DNA from: Sphingopyxis sp. QXT-31
Lineage (GTDB): Bacteria > Pseudomonadota > Alphaproteobacteria > Sphingomonadales > Sphingomonadaceae
Assembly: GCF_001984035.1 (NCBI RefSeq)
Contig: NZ_CP019449.1
Coordinates: forward strand, 1,736,001 to 1,800,000
Direction: 5' to 3'
DNA length: 64,000 nucleotides
Shown here in pieces: positions 8,065 to 16,437 of the stretch (the stretch's first letter is position 1; every line of letters begins with the position of its first letter). The notes under the pieces are model-generated. The model made no database searches and was not told the DNA's origin. It saw nothing but the letters and a program-made list of their open reading frames with translations. The translations under genes and the position numbers were made by a program.

Positions 8065-9065
8065 AGCTTTTCTTCGACGAGCGGCAGGCCGAGCATGCGC
8101 CCGAGCGCGAGCTGCACAATGGCGAGTTCGTGCCCTATGCCGAGACTGTCGAGCGGCCGCGGTCGATCGTCGGCGCGCTCGACGACTGGCAGCCGGTGCG
8201 CGATTTCGGGATGGAGCCGCTGCGCGCGGTGCACGACGCCGACTATCTGGCATTCCTCGAACGCGCGTACGACGGCTGGGTCGCCGCGGGGCGCAGCGGC
8301 GATGCGATCGGCTACAGCTTTCCGGTGGTGCGGCGGCGGGCGCTGAAATTCGCGCGGATCGATGCCGAGATCGGGCTCTACAGCTTCGACGCCTCGACCC
8401 CGATCGCGGCGGGGACCTGGACCTCGGCCTATTGGTCGGCGCAATGCGCGCTGACCGCGCTCGAGCGGCTGACCGCGGGCGACAAGCATAGCTTCGCGCT
8501 GTGCCGGCCGCCGGGGCATCACGCCGGGCGCGACTATATGGGCGGCTATTGCTACCTAAACAACGCGGCGATCGCGGCGCGCCGTGCGCAGGCGCTCGGA
8601 CTGGGGCCGGTCGCGATCCTCGACATCGACTATCACCACGGCAACGGGACGCAGGACATCTTCTACGACGATGCGAGCGTCTTCTTCGCGTCGATCCATG
8701 CCGATCCGGCGACCGACTACCCCTTCTATTGGGGCCACGCCGACGAGCGCGGCGAGGGGGCGGGCGAAGAGGCGACGCTGAACCTGCCGCTGCCGCGCGG
8801 GACCGATGGGGCGGCGTACCGGCCGGCGCTGGATAGGGCGCTGGCGGCGATTTCGGATTGGGGCGCGAAATGCCTGATCGTCTCGTTCGGGGCCGACACG
8901 CACAGCAGCGATCCGATCTCGAACTTCTTGCTCGAGCGGCCCGATTATGTCGAGATCGCGGGGGCGATATCGGGGCTTGGGCTGCCGACTTTGATCGTGA
9001 TGGAGGGCGGTTATGCCGTCGGCGACCTGGGGGCGAACGTCGCGGCGTTTCTGTCGGGGTTTTAA
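8061..9065 (+). CDS. Acetylpolyamine amidohydrolase / class II histone-deacetylase-like enzyme
   Basis: 334 residues from GTG 8061 (GTGA overlap with the PaiB stop; GGAGGG upstream). Typical deacetylase motifs are present: catalytic His153-His154 in PPGHHAG, metal ligands Asp190 and His192 in DIDYHHGNGTQD, a further Asp in SFGADTH, and the transition-state Tyr in EGGYAVGD. The opening (FFDERQAEHAP..E) and the insert DPATDYPFYWGH match acetylpolyamine amidohydrolases, which remove acetyl groups from acetyl-putrescine, -cadaverine or -spermidine in the cytoplasm. Last gene of the AraC-linked operon; a repeat element follows. Confidence 0.88.
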   Translation: MKLFFDERQAEHAPERELHNGEFVPYAETVERPRSIVGALDDWQPVRDFGMEPLRAVHDADYLAFLERAYDGWVAAGRSGDAIGYSFPVVRRRALKFARIDAEIGLYSFDASTPIAAGTWTSAYWSAQCALTALERLTAGDKHSFALCRPPGHHAGRDYMGGYCYLNNAAIAARRAQALGLGPVAILDIDYHHGNGTQDIFYDDASVFFASIHADPATDYPFYWGHADERGEGAGEEATLNLPLPRGTDGAAYRPALDRALAAISDWGAKCLIVSFGADTHSSDPISNFLLERPDYVEIAGAISGLGLPTLIVMEGGYAVGDLGANVAAFLSGF

Positions 9066-9070
9066 AATAC

Positions 9071-9220
9071 GATCCTCCCCACGCGCAGCGGTGGGGAGGT
9101 GGCAGCCTGCAAGGCTGACGGAGGGGTCGACGCCGTCAGGCGTCGGCGCAACCTTTCGACACCTCCACCACGCCCTCCGGGCGCGGTCCCCCTCCCCAAC
9201 GCTTCGCGATGGGGAGGATC
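9071..9220. repeat. Intergenic repeat, GATCCTCCCC family, copy 1
   Basis: Terminal 11-bp perfect inverted ends (GATCCTCCCCA at 9071-9081, TGGGGAGGATC at 9210-9220) enclose GGGGAGGTGGCAGC and GCTGACGGAGGGG. The same blocks in the same order and orientation recur at 58401-58538, so this is a dispersed family. It fills the gap between the convergent deacetylase and receptor genes, and its end hairpins may terminate transcription on both strands. Confidence 0.8.
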
Positions 9221-9227
9221 TTGCACC

Positions 9228-11435
9228 TCAATTCAGGCTGAACCGCAGCGTTGCGCCCAAGGTACGCGGGCGGGTGACCGAGCCGGCGAAGGAGAAGGGC
9301 GCGTTCAGGATGCCGTACTGGTTGAACAGATTCTTCGCGAACAGCCCGAGTTCGACCCGCTCGGCGACGGTCACCGAGGCGTTGAGATCGACGATGTGAT
9401 AGTCACCCTTCTCGAGCGCCGCGCCGAACGCCACCGGCGCCGCCGACATATAGCGGTGCGCGATGCCGAAACGCGGCTTCATCGGCGCGTCGGGGAAATT
9501 GAGGTCGATGCTGTTCGCGAGGATCCAGTCCGACGCCCCCGGCAGTTGCGTGCCCTTCGCATAGCCGCCACCCGGCGCGAAGCTGTCGGGCAGGAGCGAC
9601 GACAGCCGCGCGTCGTTGTAGGTGACGTTCGAGGCAAAGGTCAGATTGCGCGTCGGACGCAGCGTCAGGCTGATCTCGACCCCGTCGACGTCGGCGCCGC
9701 CGCCGTTCACGGTATAGGCGTTGAAGGTGGTCGGGGTGAACAGGCGCGCCTGGACATTGTCCCAGTCGATGTGGAAGGCGGTGACGTCGACGCTGAGCGT
9801 CTTGTCGATCAGGTCGAAGCGCGTGCCGACTTCGAAGTTCTTGGTCGTGTCGCTTTCGAAAGTCAGCGGCAAACCGGGCACCGCTCCCGAATAGACGTTG
9901 ATCCCGCCGATGCGGAAACCCTCCGAATAGAGCGCATAGACCATGACGTCGTCGTTGGGCTTGTACGTCAGCGAGACCTTCGGGATGAAATCCGAATCCT
10001 TGCTGGTCCCCGGCGCGAAATCGAAGGGCGGGATCAGGTTGGCGTTGGGCAGATATTGCAGGCGCGGGCTCGAGCGATATTCGAACAGGCGCCCGCCGAC
10101 GGTCAGCGTCAGCGCGTCGACGATGTCGAACGAGGCTTCGCCGAACACCGCCTTTTCGGTGACGCGGTTGCTGCTGACGGTGCGCGTCGCGAGATCGCCT
10201 GGGGCGAGCGTGTCGCCCGACTGACCGCCGAACAGCCCCGGATTGGCGTCGATATAATCCCCGATCCCCTCGATGAAGGTGCCGTCGGTGTTGGCCGAGC
10301 GCAGGCGGGTGTAATTGGCGCCGATCAGCCAGCGGAAGCGGCCGGTGTCGGGCGACGCGAGCCGCAGTTCGCCATATTCGGTCTTCGACTTGCCGTTGCT
10401 GCTCGCGAGTTCGGGGGTGCCGGTGCGCGGGTCGTTGCCGCCGAAGATCGAGTTGTCGAAGGCGAGATTGGCCTTTTTCTCGGTATAGCTGCCGATCGCG
10501 GTCAGCGTCGCGAAGCCGAGGCCCTGTTCGAGCTTCAGGCTGTGGAGCATGAAGCTGGTGTCCTGGAATTCGGCGACGTTGGTGGCGCGGTCGAAGGTTT
10601 TCGGCGGGCCGAAGATCACATAGGTCTGATCGTCGAGATCATATTCCTGGTACATGCTGAGCGCCGAAATCGTCGTCGTCTCGGTCGGGGTGAAGACGAT
10701 CGAGCCGCGCAGGCCGCGGACGCGCAGATCGTTGCTGCCGTCCTCGCCGAGCAGGGTGTTGTCGAGATAGCCGGCGTCGACACGCTGGAGCGCGACGAGG
10801 CGCACCGCGAGCTTGTCGGTGGCGATCGGCAGGTTGACCATCGCCTTGACGCCGTAATTCACCTCGCCCGCGCGCTTGGTCGAGGAGAGATTGCCCTCGA
10901 ACCCCGCGTCGAAGCCGCCGGGGTCGGCCTCGTTCACCACATAGTTGATCGCGCCGCCGAGCGAGGAGGAGCCGAAGAGCGTGCCCTGCGGTCCGCGCAG
11001 CACCTCGACGCGGTTGACGTCGAAGCTGTCGACGTCGGGGATGACGAGCGGAAAGCCGGGCTCGATCAGCGGGACCTGGTTGAGATAATAGCCGGTCGTC
11101 GCCTGGTTAGCCTCGTGATAGGTGGTCGAGGCGATGCCGCGGATCACGACTTCGGAGACGCCCGGCTGGTAATCGTTGAACACCACGCCGGGGACGCGGG
11201 TGATATAGTCGGAGAGGCTCTGCGCGTTGAGCTTCTGCAGCGTCGCCTCGCTGACCGCCGACACCGAGCCGGGGACGTCGCGCACCGACTGTTCGCGCTT
11301 GGCGGCGGTGACGACGATCTCGCTGTCGTCGGTCGGCGCGGCGGCCGCCTCCTGCGCCATCGCCGACGATGCCTGGCCGAGTGCCAGCGCCGAAATCCCC
11401 CACCATGCGACCCGCTTTACCGATGCAATGGACAT
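9228..11435 (-). CDS. TonB-dependent receptor
   Basis: 735 residues from ATG 11435, with SD GGGAGG 5 nt upstream. Signal peptide to SAMAQ (about 28), then the box DSEIVVTAAKREQ, the plug (SLSDYITRVPGVVFNDYQPG, VEVLRGPQGTLFGSSSLGGAINY) and the barrel ending in LRFSLN. The AAKREQSVRDVP and RGPQGTLFG wording belongs to the large sphingomonad group of receptors for small organics and siderophore-like ligands. It differs from the TIGR01782 glycan type at 933 and 40792. Divergent from a Tat-exported S9 peptidase across 238 bp, so a peptide-type ligand is possible but unproven. Confidence 0.92.
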   Translation of the reverse strand: MSIASVKRVAWWGISALALGQASSAMAQEAAAAPTDDSEIVVTAAKREQSVRDVPGSVSAVSEATLQKLNAQSLSDYITRVPGVVFNDYQPGVSEVVIRGIASTTYHEANQATTGYYLNQVPLIEPGFPLVIPDVDSFDVNRVEVLRGPQGTLFGSSSLGGAINYVVNEADPGGFDAGFEGNLSSTKRAGEVNYGVKAMVNLPIATDKLAVRLVALQRVDAGYLDNTLLGEDGSNDLRVRGLRGSIVFTPTETTTISALSMYQEYDLDDQTYVIFGPPKTFDRATNVAEFQDTSFMLHSLKLEQGLGFATLTAIGSYTEKKANLAFDNSIFGGNDPRTGTPELASSNGKSKTEYGELRLASPDTGRFRWLIGANYTRLRSANTDGTFIEGIGDYIDANPGLFGGQSGDTLAPGDLATRTVSSNRVTEKAVFGEASFDIVDALTLTVGGRLFEYRSSPRLQYLPNANLIPPFDFAPGTSKDSDFIPKVSLTYKPNDDVMVYALYSEGFRIGGINVYSGAVPGLPLTFESDTTKNFEVGTRFDLIDKTLSVDVTAFHIDWDNVQARLFTPTTFNAYTVNGGGADVDGVEISLTLRPTRNLTFASNVTYNDARLSSLLPDSFAPGGGYAKGTQLPGASDWILANSIDLNFPDAPMKPRFGIAHRYMSAAPVAFGAALEKGDYHIVDLNASVTVAERVELGLFAKNLFNQYGILNAPFSFAGSVTRPRTLGATLRFSLN

Positions 11436-11673
11436 GCTTGCCTCCCTGATTGCGACTGCGATGCAATTCCGACATTGAAGCTATCAGGTTCAAACGGCGT
11501 GTCGGCGAGGGTCGGGCCATAATCGCGTCCTATCGGGCCAGCGCCGCGCGACGCGCTGCGGGGGCGGCGCAGGCGATTTGCCCGAACGCTGGATTGGCGG
11601 GCCTGATCGGCGCAGTAAGCCAGAGGCCAAGCCATAGACTGGATGCCGGTGACGATCGGACGGGAGGAAAGAT

Positions 11674-13833
11674 ATGCGCGGTTTGGACGGGGCGACGCGG
11701 CGGCAGTTCCTGGCCGGCACGGCGTCGCTCGCGCTGCTCGCGCACGCGCCCGGCTCGGCCAAGGCGACCGCACGCTGGCCCGCGGTCAAGCCGCCGGTCT
11801 CGCCGCGGATTTCGCATGTCATCGAGCAACTCGGTCGCACGCGCGACGATGCTTATTCGTGGATGAAGTTCCTGCCGGCAGAGGGCGAACGCACGCGGAC
11901 CAACCTGCCCGCGCCGGTCGCGAAGATGCTGGGCGACGAAAATGCCTATGCCGAGGCGGTGCTGGCACCCGTGCGCGGCGTGCAGGATGAGCTGGTCGCG
12001 GCGATGCTCGCGCGCTCGGCGGGCGCCGTCGCCGCGCCGGCGATCGTCCGCGGCGGCTGGGCCTATTCGTCGGCGCTCCCCGAGGGCGCGGTGCATGCGG
12101 TGTACAGCCGGCGCAAGGGCGACGGCCCGATCGAGACCCTGGTCGACGAAGCCAAACGCGCCGCGGGCCAGCCCTATTATCGCAGCACCGGGCACCAGCC
12201 GAGTCCCGACCAGCGCTGGTTCGCCTGGGCCGAGGACGTCATCGGCAACGACCGCCACCGCATCTGTATCCGCGACAACGACAGCGGCGAAATCCGCACG
12301 CTCGTCGAAAAGGACGCCTATGGTTATGGCGGGCTGGTCTTTGCGCCCTCGTCGCAGTGGCTGTTCTGGATCTGGCGCGACGCGCTTAACCGGCCGACGC
12401 GGCTCTATCGCACGTCGCTCGACGGCCAGACCACGGCGCTGGTTTATGAGGAGAAGGACCCCGCGATCTTCATGGGGGTCAAGCGCACCGCCGCCGACGG
12501 CTTTGTCGCGTTGACCTTGTCGGGACCGGAGACCGCCGAGGTGCGGCTGGTCGCGGCGGGCGACGAGAGCGGCGAACCGCGCGTCGTGTGGCCGCGCAAG
12601 TCGGGCGTGCGCTACGAGATCGACGAGTGGGACGGCGGCCTGATCGCGGCGACCGATGCGGACGGTGCCTTCGACATGAAATTGCTGAAGCTCGATCCGA
12701 AAAGTTTCGAGACGGTGGCGACCTTGGTGCCGCACCGGTCGGGGGTGCCGATATTGCAGGTGCAGCCCTTCGCGGCGGCGCTGGTGCGGCTCGAGCGCGT
12801 CGAGGGGTTGCACCAGCTTGTGGTCCAGCGCGCCGACGGGAGCGCGGACAAGATCGCGTTCGACGATCCCGCTTATGCGATCGAGCTGCCCGCCGAGCAG
12901 GATTATGCCGCGCCCGCGGTGCTGATCGTCCATGAATCGCCCAAATCGCCGCGGCGCTGGATTTCGGTCGATCTGAAGAGCGGCACGCAGACGGTCGTGC
13001 AGGAGCAGGCGGTCGCGGGTTTCGACCCCGACGATTATGTCGTCGAGCGGCTGATGGCGCCGGCGCCCGACGGCGAGACGGTGCCGATCACCCTGCTCTC
13101 GCGGCGCGGGGCGCCCAAGGACGGCAAGGCGCCGCTGCTGCAATATGGCTATGGCGCCTATGGCATAAACAGCGACCCGCTCTTCTCGATCCCAGCGCTG
13201 GCGCTGGTCGACAAGGGGTGGCGATACGCGATCGCGCATGTGCGCGGCGGGTCCGAGAAGGGCCGGCGCTGGTTTCTCGGCGGGCGGAAATTCACCAAGC
13301 GCAACAGCTTCACCGACTTCGTCGCCTGCGCCGAATATCTGGCGAATGAGCGTTATACCGCCAAGGGCAAGGTCGTCGCCTACGGCCTGTCTGCGGGGGG
13401 GCTCCTGGTCGGGGCGAGCATGAATATCGCGCCGAGCCTGTGGGGCGGCGTGATCGCCAAGGTGCCGTTCGTCGACATGCTCAATACGATGAGCGACGCC
13501 GCGCATCCGCTGGTGCCGCTGTTCCGCCCCGACTGGGGCGACCCGCTCGCCGAGGAACGCGCGTACGACTATATCGCCTCGATCTCCCCCTATGAGAATG
13601 TGCGCGCGGCGCCCTACCCGCCTTTGCTGTGCACCGCGGGGCTGAAGGACGACCGCGTGTCCTATTGGGAGCCCGCGAAGCTGGTCGCCGAGGTACGGCA
13701 CAAGTCGACGAGCGGCAATCCGGCGCTACTGCTGACCGACATGGACAGCGGGCATCAGGGCAGCGGCGATTTGAAGAGCGAATATCGCGAATATGCGCTG
13801 TTCTGGGCCTTTGCGATGCGCTGCGTGGGTTAG
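11674..13833 (+). CDS. S9 serine peptidase, oligopeptidase B-like, with Tat signal
   Basis: 719 residues. The N-terminus carries a twin-arginine signal (ATRRQFLAG, hydrophobic stretch, AHAPGSAKA), so the folded enzyme is probably exported to the periplasm. Residues from about 50 to 430 form the beta-propeller typical of the prolyl oligopeptidase family, opening with DDAYSWMK as in oligopeptidase B. The C-terminal hydrolase domain has HVRGGSEKGRRW, the nucleophile Ser573 in GLSAGG, Asp660 in LKDDRV and His694 in SGHQG. Family members cleave short peptides after basic residues or proline; the exact preference is open. Divergent from the receptor at 9228. Confidence 0.88.
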   Translation: MRGLDGATRRQFLAGTASLALLAHAPGSAKATARWPAVKPPVSPRISHVIEQLGRTRDDAYSWMKFLPAEGERTRTNLPAPVAKMLGDENAYAEAVLAPVRGVQDELVAAMLARSAGAVAAPAIVRGGWAYSSALPEGAVHAVYSRRKGDGPIETLVDEAKRAAGQPYYRSTGHQPSPDQRWFAWAEDVIGNDRHRICIRDNDSGEIRTLVEKDAYGYGGLVFAPSSQWLFWIWRDALNRPTRLYRTSLDGQTTALVYEEKDPAIFMGVKRTAADGFVALTLSGPETAEVRLVAAGDESGEPRVVWPRKSGVRYEIDEWDGGLIAATDADGAFDMKLLKLDPKSFETVATLVPHRSGVPILQVQPFAAALVRLERVEGLHQLVVQRADGSADKIAFDDPAYAIELPAEQDYAAPAVLIVHESPKSPRRWISVDLKSGTQTVVQEQAVAGFDPDDYVVERLMAPAPDGETVPITLLSRRGAPKDGKAPLLQYGYGAYGINSDPLFSIPALALVDKGWRYAIAHVRGGSEKGRRWFLGGRKFTKRNSFTDFVACAEYLANERYTAKGKVVAYGLSAGGLLVGASMNIAPSLWGGVIAKVPFVDMLNTMSDAAHPLVPLFRPDWGDPLAEERAYDYIASISPYENVRAAPYPPLLCTAGLKDDRVSYWEPAKLVAEVRHKSTSGNPALLLTDMDSGHQGSGDLKSEYREYALFWAFAMRCVG

Positions 13834-13843
13834 CGTTGCGTAA

Positions 13844-13880
13844 CCCCATCTATTGGCATAGCATGTGCCAATAGATGGGG
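13844..13880. promoter_or_regulatory. 15-bp perfect palindrome in the leader of sulfatase 1
   Basis: CCCCATCTATTGGCA (13844-13858) and its exact reverse complement (13866-13880) flank a 7-nt loop. Centre-aligned with the reverse complement of the palindrome at 16374-16412 it matches at 24 of 39 positions, giving a shared half-site CC-N-AT-N-TA-N-TGRCA. The right arm runs into the SD (GGGGGGAGGA), so repressor binding or RNA folding could block expression of the gene at 13895. The TetR encoded at 15692-16315 is the obvious candidate ligand. Confidence 0.65.
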
Positions 13881-13894
13881 GGAGGATTCGCGCG

Positions 13895-15706
13895 ATGAAG
13901 AGGCTTGGAACGAGCGCGTTGGCGGCGGCCTTGTTGCTGGCGCCCGCGCAGGCGGCGCCCCCGCCCCCGAACGCCGCGGCGAAGCGCCCGAACGTCGTCA
14001 TCCTGCTTGCCGACGACTGGGGCTTCAGCGACGTCGGGGCGTTCGGCGCCGAGTTCGCGACGCCCAACATCGACGCGCTCGCCTATGCGGGGATGCGCTT
14101 TTCGAATTTCCATGTCGCGGGCAGTTGTTCGCCGACACGCGCGATGCTGCAGACGGGAGTGATGAACCACCGCAACGGGCTGGGCAACATGCCCGAGACG
14201 ATCCCCGACGCGCACCGCGGCAAGCCGGGGTACGACACGGTGATGAACCACCGCGTGGTGACGATCGCCGAGCTGTTCGGCGCGGCGGGCTATCGCACAT
14301 ATCTGACCGGCAAATGGCATCTGGGGAGCGATGCCACGCGGTTGCCCGAGGCGCGCGGTTACGACCGTGCCTTCAGTCTGGCCGACGCCGGCGCCGACAA
14401 TTTCGAGCAGCGCCCGATCGAGGGCATGTACGACACCGCCGCCTGGACCGAGAACGGCCGGCCATCAACGCTGCCCAAGGACTTCTATTCCTCGACCTTC
14501 GTCGTCCAGAAGATGATCGACTATATCGACGCCGACCGCGCGAGCGGGAAGCCCTTCCTGGCATCGACCAACTTCCTGGCGAACCATATCCCGATCCAGG
14601 CGCCCGACAGCGACATCGCGCGCTATTCGGCGATGTATCAGGATGGCTGGACCAGGTTGCGCGAAGCGCGGGCGAAGCGCGCCGCCGCACTGGGGATCGT
14701 GCCCGCGGGCGCGCCGATGGTCACGATGGCGACGACCCCCGACTGGGCGAAGCAGAGCGAAGAGGAGCGCGCCGCGGCGGTGCGGGTGATGCAGGCCTAT
14801 GCCGGCATGGCGACCGCGATGGACCGCGAGGTCGGGCGGCTGATCGCGCATCTGAAAGCCACCGGGCAGTATGAGAATACGATCTTCGTCTTCCTGTCGG
14901 ACAATGGCGCCGAGCCGACCGATCCGTTCCACAGCCTGCGCAACCGGCTGTTCCTGGACATGCAATATGATCTGTCGACCGCCAATATCGGGCGGCGCGG
15001 CAGTTTCGGCGCGATCGGGCCGGGCTGGGCGAGCGCGGGGGCCTCGCCTTTGTCGGGCTACAAGTTCAGCGCGGCCGAAGGCGGGCTGCGCGTGCCGCTG
15101 ATCGTGACGTGGCCGGGGAACAAGACCATTCGCGCCGGGGCGGTGAACGGCGGGCTGGCGCATGTCACCGACATCCTGCCAACGCTGGCCGAACTGGCGG
15201 GGGTCGCTGATCATGGCGGCAGTTGGAAGGGCAAAGCGGTCGAGCCGGTGACCGGGCGCAGCCTGGTGCCGATGCTGGGCGGTACGGCGGGGAGCGTGCA
15301 TGGCGACGATCCGCTGGGTTATGAGCTGTCGGGCAACAGCGCGCTGTTCCGCGGCGATTACAAGCTGGTGCGCAACCTGGCGCCGACGGGCGACGGGAAG
15401 TGGCGGCTCTACGACCTGAAGAGCGATCCGGGCGAGACCAAGGACCTGTCGGGGACAGAGCCCGCGCGCTTCGAGGCGATGATGGCCGACTACCGCGCCT
15501 ATGCGAAGGACAATGGCGTGCTCGACATGCCCGCGGGCTACACCGCCGACGAGCAGATCAACCAATATGCGTGGGAACAGCAGGGCAAGAAGCGCGCGAT
15601 CAAGGCCGGGCTGTGGCTGGGCGGCGGGATCGCGGTGCTGGCGGGACTGATCTGGGGCTGGCGGCGCCGGCGGCGTGCGCTGCGTGCGGCGTCAGGCGGG
15701 GTCTGA
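13895..15706 (+). CDS. Membrane-anchored arylsulfatase (type I, Cys-type)
   Basis: 603 residues from ATG 13895, with SD GGGAGGA at 8 nt. Signal peptide to AQAA, then the sulfatase opening (RPNVVILLADDWGFSDVG) with metal-binding Asp-Asp, and the formylglycine motif CSPTR with Cys78, KWHLGS, and SDNGAEPTD. A transmembrane helix near the C-terminus (GGGIAVLAGLIWGW), followed by RRRRR, should anchor it to the inner membrane facing the periplasm. It removes sulfate esters; the substrate could be a sulfated glycan or an aryl sulfate. Activity needs conversion of Cys to formylglycine by an enzyme not found in the window. Its 3' end overlaps the convergent tetR gene by 15 nt. Confidence 0.88.
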   Translation: MKRLGTSALAAALLLAPAQAAPPPPNAAAKRPNVVILLADDWGFSDVGAFGAEFATPNIDALAYAGMRFSNFHVAGSCSPTRAMLQTGVMNHRNGLGNMPETIPDAHRGKPGYDTVMNHRVVTIAELFGAAGYRTYLTGKWHLGSDATRLPEARGYDRAFSLADAGADNFEQRPIEGMYDTAAWTENGRPSTLPKDFYSSTFVVQKMIDYIDADRASGKPFLASTNFLANHIPIQAPDSDIARYSAMYQDGWTRLREARAKRAAALGIVPAGAPMVTMATTPDWAKQSEEERAAAVRVMQAYAGMATAMDREVGRLIAHLKATGQYENTIFVFLSDNGAEPTDPFHSLRNRLFLDMQYDLSTANIGRRGSFGAIGPGWASAGASPLSGYKFSAAEGGLRVPLIVTWPGNKTIRAGAVNGGLAHVTDILPTLAELAGVADHGGSWKGKAVEPVTGRSLVPMLGGTAGSVHGDDPLGYELSGNSALFRGDYKLVRNLAPTGDGKWRLYDLKSDPGETKDLSGTEPARFEAMMADYRAYAKDNGVLDMPAGYTADEQINQYAWEQQGKKRAIKAGLWLGGGIAVLAGLIWGWRRRRRALRAASGGV

Positions 15707-16315
15707 GACCGCCGCCATCAGCGTTTCGACCATATGCGCGGTGACACGGCCCGCTTCCTCGGCGGTCAGACCCTGGTCGTGGCGGAGCGCGCGCCAGGTC
15801 TGGAACGACAGCGCGGCGCACAGCCCCTCGACGCTGAGCTTGTCGAGGCGCACCGCGTCGGGGAGCAGGCGCAGCGCATAGTCGCGCTCGAGCGCGACGA
15901 CCTGGCCGTACTGCCCCATCAGGAAGGGCGACTGGTAGCGCTTGATGTTCGCGGCGAGGCGGAAGGGCAGCATCGTCTCGAACACGCGGATGCGGCGCCC
16001 GACGAGATCGCGGACATCGTCGCGCCAGTCGAGCCCGGCGTAGGGTGCGTTGGCGATCGGCAGCACGCGCGCCGCGATCGTCGCGGACATCTCGCGGTAG
16101 AGCGTGTCCATGTCGTCGAACTGGCGGAAGACGGTACGCAGGCCGACGCCCGCTTCCTCGGCGACGCGCGCCGCGCTGGGGGTCAGGTCGCCGCGGTCGA
16201 TGAGGTCGAGCATCGCGGCGACGATGCGCGCGCGGCTCGACCGGCTGCGCTCGCGGCGACCATCGACGCGCGGCTGCTCCGGCTCCTGCTTCTTCGAGTC
16301 CACCCTTGCTCCCAT
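15692..16315 (-). CDS. TetR-family transcriptional regulator
   Basis: 207 residues from ATG 16315; the frame is open to 16423, but that stretch contains the operator and encodes no regulator-like sequence. The N-terminal helix-turn-helix is clear (IVAAMLDLIDRGDLTPSAAR, VAEEAGVGLRTVFRQFDDMD, LYREM), and the remainder is an all-helical ligand-binding domain. It lies between two sulfatase genes: convergent with and overlapping the first, divergent from the second. A near-perfect palindrome lies 59 bp upstream of its start, and a related one precedes the first sulfatase, so it probably represses both sulfatases and itself. Confidence 0.88.
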   Translation of the reverse strand: MGARVDSKKQEPEQPRVDGRRERSRSSRARIVAAMLDLIDRGDLTPSAARVAEEAGVGLRTVFRQFDDMDTLYREMSATIAARVLPIANAPYAGLDWRDDVRDLVGRRIRVFETMLPFRLAANIKRYQSPFLMGQYGQVVALERDYALRLLPDAVRLDKLSVEGLCAALSFQTWRALRHDQGLTAEEAGRVTAHMVETLMAAVSDPA

Positions 16316-16373
16316 CAGACGTCGCTGGCCCGGTTTGGCGCCGGGGTCAATGGCAGCATGCCCCTTGCGCATG

Positions 16374-16412
16374 CACCGATATAATGACACGTATCGTGCC
16401 ATTATATCGGTG
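16374..16412. promoter_or_regulatory. Operator palindrome between tetR and sulfatase 2
   Basis: A 39-bp dyad with only two mismatched pairs (16387/16399 and 16392/16394). Each arm contains TATAAT, a perfect -10 hexamer, one for each strand (16380-16385 on plus, 16406-16401 on minus), so the dyad could overlap both divergent promoters, although I see no good -35 at the right distance. It shares the half-site CC-N-AT-N-TA-N-TGRCA with the palindrome at 13844-13880. Confidence 0.7.
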
Positions 16413-16437
16413 GCAATGGCCAAATGGGTGGGGATTG

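Noticed and set aside
9099-11522. 807-residue open frame on the plus strand
   Set aside because: It is the mirror of the TonB receptor gene on the minus strand; the composition (many Arg, Glu, Val, Gly, Asp repeats) has no domain logic and high GC keeps the antisense frame open.
11530-13701. 723-residue open frame on the minus strand
   Set aside because: Antisense shadow of the S9 peptidase; rich in Arg, His and Gln without motifs.
16316-16423. Longer N-terminus for the TetR protein
   Set aside because: The extra codons cover the operator dyad and give no regulator-like sequence; ATG 16315 leads directly into the expected N-terminal region.
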